Assembly: GCA_049323275.1 (NCBI GenBank)
Contig: JBMOOM010000053.1
Location: forward strand, 26,205-90,204
Origin: Taklimakanibacter sp049323275
GTDB lineage: Bacteria > Pseudomonadota > Alphaproteobacteria > Rhizobiales > Aestuariivirgaceae
Direction of reading: 5' to 3'
Length of the DNA: 64,000 nt
Shown: one piece after another, positions 58,520 to 64,000 of the stretch
Layout of the letters: each line of letters opens with the position of its first letter
Position numbering within the stretch: position 1 is the stretch's first letter
Translations under genes and position numbers: made by a program
The notes under the pieces: generated by a model
What the model was told of the DNA's origin: nothing
The model's database searches: none
What the model saw: the letters and a program-made list of their open reading frames with translations, nothing else

Positions 58520-59521
58520 ATGAACTGGATCGCAAGACCGCTTGCCACGATGGCAGCGGCCGCTTTCATGGCCACCGCCGCCTATGCCGAGACCACGGAA
58601 ATCAATTTCGGCATCATTTCGACCGAGTCGACGCAGAATCTGAAGCAGTACTGGACGCCGTTCCTCGCCGATCTGGAGAAGGAAACCGGCATCAAGATCA
58701 AGCCGTTCTTCGCCTCCGACTATGCCGGCATCATCGAAGGCATGCGCTTCGGCAAGGTGCAGATGGCCTGGTACGGCAACAAATCGGCGATGGAAGCGGT
58801 CGACCGCGCCGACGGCGAAGTCTTCGCCCAGTCGGTCGATGTCGACGGCAATCCCGGCTACTGGTCGCTGCTCGTCACCAATGCCGACAACACCAGCATC
58901 AACACCGTCGACGACGTGCTGAAATGCGACAAGACGCTGAGCTTCGGCAATGGCGATCCGAATTCCACCTCGGGCTTCCTGGTCCCGTCGGTCTTCGTCT
59001 TCGGCGCCAAGAATGTCGATCCCAAGACCTGCTACAAGACCGTCACCAACTCCAACCATGAGACCAATCTCATGGCGGTGGTGAACAAGCAGGTCGACTT
59101 CGCCACCAACAACACCGAGAACATGCGCAACTTCGCCAAGTCGCATCCGGAAGAGCTTAAGAAGATCAAGGAAGTGTGGCGCTCGCCGCTCATCCCGTCC
59201 GATCCGATCGTCTGGCGCAAGGACCTCGACCAGCCGACCAAGGACAAGCTGCTCTCCTTCTTCATGACCTATGGCCGCCAGGGCTCGGTCGAGGAAGTGA
59301 AGACGGCGCGCGAGAACCTCAAGAAGCTCAACTGGGCGCCCTTCAAGCCGTCCTCCGACGCGCAGCTCTACCCGATCCGCATCCTGGAAATTTCCAAGGC
59401 CATGAACAAGATCAAGGCCGACGAGCAGCTGAGCCAGGCCGACAAGGACGCCAAGCTGAAGGAGCTCGAGGCCAAGAAGGCCGAGTTCGAGAAGCTGATG
59501 GCCGAAGTGCCGCAGACCTGA
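58520..59521 (+). CDS. phnD: Phosphonate-binding periplasmic protein PhnD
   Basis: A 333-residue binding protein with a signal peptide to about residue 23 (AAYA-ETT). NFGIISTESTQNLKQYW and the later NGDPNSTSGFLVPS form the conserved ligand loop of PhnD. The C-terminal 40 residues are a charged helix, longer than in E. coli. GGAGAAGTCAG precedes the ATG. A double hairpin repeat follows before phnE. Confidence 0.93.
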   Translation: MNWIARPLATMAAAAFMATAAYAETTEINFGIISTESTQNLKQYWTPFLADLEKETGIKIKPFFASDYAGIIEGMRFGKVQMAWYGNKSAMEAVDRADGEVFAQSVDVDGNPGYWSLLVTNADNTSINTVDDVLKCDKTLSFGNGDPNSTSGFLVPSVFVFGAKNVDPKTCYKTVTNSNHETNLMAVVNKQVDFATNNTENMRNFAKSHPEELKKIKEVWRSPLIPSDPIVWRKDLDQPTKDKLLSFFMTYGRQGSVEEVKTARENLKKLNWAPFKPSSDAQLYPIRILEISKAMNKIKADEQLSQADKDAKLKELEAKKAEFEKLMAEVPQT

Positions 59522-59628
59522 TTCTTGGACAGGCGGGAGGGCTCGTCCCTCCGCCGATTTTCTCAAGATGTCGAACCACCGATGCACACCGCACTTTCCA
59601 GACTGAGGCACCGTCCTCACTCATTTTC

Positions 59629-59810
59629 CCCTTCTCCCGCTTGCGGGAGAAGGTGGCCGACAGGCCGGATGAGGGTGTTGGGCAGTCGAACATGCATGCT
59701 GACCGGCGGGATTGAAATTTCTCCAGCTGAATATTCCGAAAGACCGCGGATGTCACAAAGACACCCTCATCCGCCCTTCGGGCACCTTCTCCCGCAAGCG
59801 GGAGAAGGGG
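59629..59810. repeat. Head-to-head pair of CCTTCTCCCGC palindromes between phnD and phnE
   Basis: Copy one (59629-59678) reads CCCTTCTCCCGCTTGCGGGA, then GAAGGTGGCCGACAGG and a CCGGATGAGGGTGT tail. Copy two (59761-59810) is its inverse, ACACCCTCATCCGCCC and then ACCTTCTCCCGC, with arms CGGGAGAAGG. Each makes a hairpin, and together they can form one long imperfect stem in the phnDE mRNA. The same unit is at 20472-20545. Confidence 0.75.
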
Positions 59811-59832
59811 GATTTGAAAGTTTGATGCGACG

Positions 59833-60627
59833 ATGACCACCACCGCGATCCATATTCCACCCGTACCGGCGGCCCAGCGTTATGGCCGCTTCGCCTTCTG
59901 GTCGATCCTCGCGGTGCTGCTCGCCTGGAGCTTCACTCCGGCCGAGATCTACCGCGCGCCGCTTCTCATCACCGATGCCGGCAACATGGCGCGCTATGCT
60001 TCAGGATTCCTGTCGCCCAACTTCGCCGACTGGAAGCTTTATGTCAGCGAGATGCTGATCACCGTCCACATCGCCATCTGGGGCACGTTCCTGGCGATCC
60101 TGTTCGGCATTCCTTTGTCCCTTCTCGCCTCCAACAACGTGGCGCCGGTCTGGGTCGTCCAGCCGGTGCGCCGCCTGATGGACGCCTGCCGCGCCATCAA
60201 CGAGCTGGTCTTCGCCGTGCTTTTCGTCGTCGCCGTGGGCTTGGGACCTTTCGCCGGCGTGATGGCCGTCTTCGTGCATAATCTCGGCATCGTCTCGAAG
60301 CTCTTCTCGGAAGCGGTCGAAGCCTCGGACCCGCGCCCGGTCGAAGGCATCCGCGCCACCGGCGCCACGAGGCTTCAGGAAGTCGTCTACGGCATCATTC
60401 CGCAGGTGATGCCGCTGTGGCTGAGCTACGGCCTCTACCGCTTCGAATCGAATGTGCGCGGCGCCACCGTGCTCGGCATCGTCGGCGCCGGCGGCATCGG
60501 CCAGCTGCTGTTCGAGAATATCCGCGGCTTCTATTACGCCGAGACCGCCGCGATCATGATCGTGGTGGTGATCAGCGTCGCCATCATCGACATCATCTCG
60601 CAGCGCCTGCGCAAGGTGCTGGTATGA
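59833..60627 (+). CDS. phnE: Phosphonate ABC transporter permease PhnE
   Basis: A 264-residue permease with about six helices and the EAA loop (IRATGATRLQEVVYGIIPQV, about residue 175). A single PhnE is present, whereas several rhizobia have two. GGGGGATTTGAAAGTTTG lies ahead of the ATG. An ATG 9 bases upstream is an alternative start. It overlaps the DUF1045 gene by 4 bases. Confidence 0.9.
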   Translation: MTTTAIHIPPVPAAQRYGRFAFWSILAVLLAWSFTPAEIYRAPLLITDAGNMARYASGFLSPNFADWKLYVSEMLITVHIAIWGTFLAILFGIPLSLLASNNVAPVWVVQPVRRLMDACRAINELVFAVLFVVAVGLGPFAGVMAVFVHNLGIVSKLFSEAVEASDPRPVEGIRATGATRLQEVVYGIIPQVMPLWLSYGLYRFESNVRGATVLGIVGAGGIGQLLFENIRGFYYAETAAIMIVVVISVAIIDIISQRLRKVLV

Positions 60628-61346
60628 GCAAACGCTACGCCCTTTATTACGCGCCGGCTCCCGACACGCTCTTCCATGCGCTGGGGGCGAGCTGGCTCGG
60701 CCGCGACGCCTGGTCGGATGGGGCCACCACCCAGCCCGCCGTCGAGAATATCGCCGGCCTCACCGCCGAGCCGCGCCGCTATGGCTTCCATGCGACGCTG
60801 AAGGCGCCCTTCGAGCTGACGCCGTGCAAGAGCCGCGCCGATCTCTCCGCCTTCGCGCAGGCCTTCGCGAGCCGTCAGGCGCCGGTGATGCTGCCGAAGC
60901 TGAAGCTCGCGGCCCTCGACGGCTTCCTCGCTCTGGTGCCCGACAGCGAGACCGATCAGCTGCATGAGCTCGCCGCCTGCTGCGTCATGGACTTCGACAG
61001 CTTCCGTGGGCCGCTGCTGCCCGACGAGATCGCGCGCCGCCATCGCTCCGGCCTCAGCCACCGCCAGGGCCGCCTGCTGCTCAATTGGGGTTATCCCCAT
61101 GTGCTCGATCAGTTCCGCTTCCACATGACGCTGAGCAACAAGCTGAAGCCCGTCGACATGGCCAGGTTCCGGGCCGAGGCCGAGCGGCACTTCGCGCCGG
61201 TGATCGGCGTGCCGGTCCGGCTCGATGCCGTGACGATCTTCTGCGAGGCAGAGAAGGGAGCGCCTTTCCGGGCCGAGGAGCGTTTCGCCCTCACCGGCAA
61301 GGCCGACACGATCTGGCCGGAAATCTGGAAACTGGGTGTGAGATGA
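60624..61346 (+). CDS. DUF1045 protein, 2H-phosphoesterase-like, in the phn operon
   Basis: A 240-residue protein of DUF1045, a family repeatedly found beside phn genes. Two His-x-Thr motifs (His56-Ala-Thr58 in YGFHATLKAPF, and His167-Met-Thr169 in FRFHMTLSN) have the layout of 2H phosphoesterases, which open cyclic phosphates. The C-P lyase pathway needs a cyclic phosphodiesterase (PhnP) that is absent here, so DUF1045 could replace it. It overlaps phnE and phnM by ATGA. Confidence 0.8.
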   Translation: MSKRYALYYAPAPDTLFHALGASWLGRDAWSDGATTQPAVENIAGLTAEPRRYGFHATLKAPFELTPCKSRADLSAFAQAFASRQAPVMLPKLKLAALDGFLALVPDSETDQLHELAACCVMDFDSFRGPLLPDEIARRHRSGLSHRQGRLLLNWGYPHVLDQFRFHMTLSNKLKPVDMARFRAEAERHFAPVIGVPVRLDAVTIFCEAEKGAPFRAEERFALTGKADTIWPEIWKLGVR

Positions 61347-62488
61347 CGAAGGAAAAGATCTTCAACAACGCGAAGATCGTGATGGCGGATGAAATCATCG
61401 ACGGCGCGGTCCTCGTCCGCGACGGCGCGATCACGGATATCAGCTCGACGCCGGTCGCCACGGCCGACGCGGATCTCGACGGCGCCTATCTGCTGCCGGG
61501 CCTGGTCGAGCTTCACACCGATCACCTGGAAAGCCATTACCGGCCGCGCCCCGGTGTCAGCTGGCCCGCCATCGGGGCGCTGCTCGCCCATGACGCGCAG
61601 ATCGCCGCCGCCGGCATCACCACCGTCTTCGACGCCTTGCGCGCCGGCACGTTCGACTCCGAGGCGGGCGGCCTGCGCCGCGCCAACGATCAGCTCTCGG
61701 GCGCCATCAGCGAGGCCCGCAAGACCAATATGCTGCGCGCCGACCATCGCGTGCATCTGCGCTGCGAGTTGCCCTGCGCCGACACCTTCGACACCGTCGA
61801 GGAGCTGGTCGAGCAAGGCCTGGTCGAGCTGCTCTCGGTCATGGACCATACGCCGGGCGAGCGGCAGTTCGTCAGCATCGACAAGTTCCGCGAATATTAT
61901 CTGGGCAAGGGCATCATGAGCCCCGAGCGGCTGGAAGTCTTCATCGTCGAGCGCCGCGAGCTGAACCAGCTCCATTCCGAGCGCAACCGCCGCGCCATCG
62001 TCAATCTCGCGATCTCCAAGGGCTTGAAGATCGCCAGCCATGACGACGCGACCGAGGCGCATGTCGCCGAGGCGATTTCCGACGGCGTGGTGATCGCCGA
62101 ATTCCCGACCACCGAGGCGGCGGCGCGTGTCGCCCATGACAGCGGCCTTGCTGTGCTGATGGGCGCCCCCAATCTGGTGCGCGGCGGCTCGCATTCGGGC
62201 AACATCCCGACGGCGGAAGTCGCCAAGGCCGGCTGCCTCGACCTCATGTCGTCGGATTATGTGCCGGCGAGCCTGCTGCATGCGGCCTTCGCGCTGCCCG
62301 ACAATGTGCCGGGCATCACCTTGGCCGATGCGGTCAGGATTGTGTCGCGCAATCCGGCCCGGGTGATGGGGCTCGACGACCGCGGCGAGATCGCGCCCGG
62401 CAAGCGCGCCGATCTCATCGAGGTGCGTCTCGTCGACAAGCACCCGGTGGTGCGCTCGGTGTGGCGCGCCGGCGAGCGCGTCCTCTAG
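61343..62488 (+). CDS. phnM: Ribosyl-phosphonate triphosphate hydrolase PhnM
   Basis: A 381-residue amidohydrolase-superfamily enzyme that removes pyrophosphate from alpha-ribosyl-phosphonate 5-triphosphate. The metal motif LHTDHLESH (about residues 57-65) is conserved. A later HDDATEAHV gives another metal pair. ATG 61343 overlaps DUF1045, and phnN starts 2 bases after its stop. Key residues are intact. Confidence 0.94.
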   Translation: MTKEKIFNNAKIVMADEIIDGAVLVRDGAITDISSTPVATADADLDGAYLLPGLVELHTDHLESHYRPRPGVSWPAIGALLAHDAQIAAAGITTVFDALRAGTFDSEAGGLRRANDQLSGAISEARKTNMLRADHRVHLRCELPCADTFDTVEELVEQGLVELLSVMDHTPGERQFVSIDKFREYYLGKGIMSPERLEVFIVERRELNQLHSERNRRAIVNLAISKGLKIASHDDATEAHVAEAISDGVVIAEFPTTEAAARVAHDSGLAVLMGAPNLVRGGSHSGNIPTAEVAKAGCLDLMSSDYVPASLLHAAFALPDNVPGITLADAVRIVSRNPARVMGLDDRGEIAPGKRADLIEVRLVDKHPVVRSVWRAGERVL

Positions 62489-62490
62489 TC

Positions 62491-63069
62491 ATGAGCCGCA
62501 CCGGAAGGCTGGTCCTCGTCGTCGGCCCGAGCGGCGCCGGCAAGGACAGCCTGCTGCGCGAAGCGGCCAAGAGCCTCGCCGCCGATCGCCATATCGTCTT
62601 TCCGCGCCGCGTCATCACCAGGTCCGGCGACGACGCGGCGGAGGCACATGACAGCCTCACCGTCGATGAATTTCTCGAAGCGCAGGCACAAGGCCGCTTC
62701 GCCTTGTCGTGGCAGGCGCATGGGCTCCATTACGGCATCCCGGCCTCGCTTCTCGATGAGCTGAAGGCCGGCCGCACCGCCGCGGTCAATGTCTCGCGCG
62801 CCATCATCGCGGCAGCGGCCGGACGCTTTCCCAATGTCGCCGTCCTCAATGTGACGGCGCCGGCCGGGATCATCGCCCGCCGCCTGGCCGAACGCGGCCG
62901 CGAGGCCCCGGCCGACATCGCGGCGCGCATCGCCCGCGACGCGCCGCGCTGCGACACACGGATCGAGACCGTCACCATCGTCAACGACACCACGCTCGAA
63001 GCCGCCGAGCGCGCTTTCACCTCGGCGCTCCTGCAGCTCTCCAAGGAGTCCCATGCCGCAGCTCTCTGA
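62491..63069 (+). CDS. phnN: Ribose 1,5-bisphosphokinase PhnN
   Basis: A 192-residue guanylate-kinase-like enzyme phosphorylating ribose 1,5-bisphosphate to PRPP. Walker A GPSGAGKDS (about residues 13-21) is conserved. The start ATG 62491 follows the phnM stop by 2 bases. It overlaps the next gene by 17 bases. Confidence 0.93.
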   Translation: MSRTGRLVLVVGPSGAGKDSLLREAAKSLAADRHIVFPRRVITRSGDDAAEAHDSLTVDEFLEAQAQGRFALSWQAHGLHYGIPASLLDELKAGRTAAVNVSRAIIAAAAGRFPNVAVLNVTAPAGIIARRLAERGREAPADIAARIARDAPRCDTRIETVTIVNDTTLEAAERAFTSALLQLSKESHAAAL

Positions 63070-63703
63070 GAAGCCCTATCTGCATGAGGGCGCCGTCGTC
63101 ACCGGCTCGACGCTCGGCCGCTATGTCGAGATCGGCGCCGGCGCCCGCATCGTCGAAAGTTCCTTCGGCGACTACAGCTATACCGACCGCTACGCCGACA
63201 TCGCCTATTCGACGCTCGGCAAATTCGCCAATGTGGCGGCTTTCGTGCGCCTCAATCCGAGCGAGCATCCCTATCAGCGCGCCTCGCTGCATCACTTCAT
63301 GTACCGCTCGGAATATTACTGGCCGGAGGAGCCGGGCGAGAAGGCGCTCTTCGACTGGCGCCGCTCGCGCCCGGTGATGCTCGGCCACGACACCTGGATC
63401 GGCCATGGCTCGGTGATCATGAAGGGCGTGACCGTCGGCGATGGCGCCATCGTCGGCTCGCTGTCGGTCGTCACCAAGGACGTGCCGCCCTATGCCATCG
63501 TCGCCGGCAAGCCGGCGCAGCTCCTCAAATGGCGCCACCCGCATGACATCGCCGACAGGCTGCGGGCGCTCGCCTGGTGGGACTGGGATCACGAGACCCT
63601 GCGCCGGGCGCTGCCCGACTTCCGGACGCTGTCGGCGGAAGCCTTCCTCGAGAGATACGAGCCCCAGGTGGCTCCGCCGCGCCGGGCGGCGGCCGGGACC
63701 TGA
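63053..63703 (+). CDS. Left-handed-beta-helix (hexapeptide) acyltransferase of the phn operon
   Basis: A 216-residue LbH transferase of the xenobiotic or DapH/chloramphenicol acetyltransferase-like class. Hexapeptide-type repeats (STLGRYVEIGAGARIVESSF, then HGSVIMKGVTVGDGAIVGSL) and a terminal helix are seen. AAGGAG precedes the ATG. It is the last gene of the operon. It may acetylate aminoalkylphosphonates, as PhnO does, but sequence similarity to PhnO (GNAT) is absent. Confidence 0.85.
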   Translation: MPQLSEKPYLHEGAVVTGSTLGRYVEIGAGARIVESSFGDYSYTDRYADIAYSTLGKFANVAAFVRLNPSEHPYQRASLHHFMYRSEYYWPEEPGEKALFDWRRSRPVMLGHDTWIGHGSVIMKGVTVGDGAIVGSLSVVTKDVPPYAIVAGKPAQLLKWRHPHDIADRLRALAWWDWDHETLRRALPDFRTLSAEAFLERYEPQVAPPRRAAAGT

Positions 63704-63730
63704 CCCGCTGTTCTTCGGCTGTTATTTGCA

Positions 63731-63787
63731 GCGGCGATAACAGCGGATTATCAGCACATAACAGCGGTTATCAGCGCGCCGCTTTTT
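63731..63787 (+). terminator. Probable terminator of the phn operon built on tandem repeats
   Basis: Outer arms GCGGCG (63731-63736) and CGCCGC (63777-63782) are followed by TTTTT (63783-63787). Inside are two units, ATAACAGCGGATTATCAGC (63737-63755) and ATAACAGCGGTTATCAGC (63758-63775), each partly self-complementary. A stem and U-tract after phn are consistent with a rho-independent terminator. Confidence 0.5.
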
Positions 63788-63881
63788 ACAGCGGATGGCG
63801 ACGCCACAGGGCCCGGCATCGCCACTGGCGAGACGTTTATCGTCCAGGCGCACAAATTGGCAATGACCCGCATCGCGACAC

Positions 63882-64000
63882 TTATTTTAACGGCCCCAGG
63901 AGGATGCCTGCCTCCTTGAGCGTATCCCAGACCAGAAAATGAACATCCGAGCCATAGCCATTGGTCCCGGCGACCCAATAAGTCAGGCCGAACTGTATGC
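63882..64000 (-). CDS. MscS-family mechanosensitive channel, C-terminal end (partial)
   Basis: Reading minus from the window edge gives IQFGLTYWVAGTNGYGSDVH and then FLVWDTLKEAGILLGPLK before TAA. YW...(S)DVH...LKEAGI is the usual end of MscS-type channels, just before IP-type pore tails. Only about 39 residues are inside, and the remainder lies beyond 64000. The gene converges on the phn operon. Confidence 0.6.
   Translation of the reverse strand, partial: IQFGLTYWVAGTNGYGSDVHFLVWDTLKEAGILLGPLK

Overview
The window is high-G+C alphaproteobacterial chromosome, most likely from the Hyphomicrobiales (Rhizobiales). I infer this from the rhizobial-style intergenic palindromes, the gene content (ectoine uptake and use, C-P lyase, cbb3 oxidase, NirK with pseudoazurin and NnrR) and the small stress-type proteins near cspA and rpsU. 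Genus cannot be fixed from this sequence. I saw no tRNA, rRNA, CRISPR array or intact insertion sequence.

Layout, left to right. 0-6 kb: an SGNH hydrolase, a cassette of five unrelated palindromes, a dimethylglycine-dehydrogenase-like flavoprotein, then small conserved proteins with cspA and rpsU. 6-12.8 kb: a minus-strand RidA / flavin monooxygenase-OYE fusion / VOC operon resembling aminobenzoyl-CoA or salicylyl-CoA chemistry, then a DMSP-lyase-like cupin with an orphan solute-binding protein and a divergent LysR regulator. 12.9-14.7 kb: an AT-richer three-gene island (RelE/Gp49-like toxin candidate, XRE antitoxin candidate, small third protein) flanked by diverged direct repeats. 14.7-28.4 kb: an indolepyruvate-oxidoreductase-like iorBA operon with MarR, a CrtI-like flavoprotein and a cyclase, divergent from a second CrtI-like flavoprotein and a five-gene peptide/nickel-type ABC transporter.

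28.4-36.7 kb: an ectoine-type locus, with M24 paralogue, eutD/doeA, eutC and eutB on minus, and ehuBCDA plus a GntR regulator on plus. Two matching 11-bp sites lie in the divergent promoter. 36.7-41.9 kb: a spermidine/putrescine-type ABC operon ending in an MBL-fold hydrolase, with a divergent TetR regulator. 41.9-52.4 kb: a low-oxygen module of nirK, nnrS, pseudoazurin, nnrR and ccoNOQP-x-DUF2189-ccoIS, with TTG-N8-CAA boxes in front of three transcription units. 52.4-63.7 kb: a nearly complete C-P lyase system (phnGHIJKL, phnCDE, DUF1045, phnM, phnN, a hexapeptide acyltransferase) with PHO-box-like sites before phnG and phnC. The right edge holds the 3' end of a probable MscS channel gene.

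The overall picture is a metabolically versatile soil or marine heterotroph. It takes up compatible solutes, peptides, polyamines and phosphonates, respires at low oxygen and can reduce nitrite. The least explained parts are the 13-14.4 kb island, the iorBA/CrtI-like locus, and the possible replacement of PhnP by a 2H-phosphoesterase-like protein in the phn operon.
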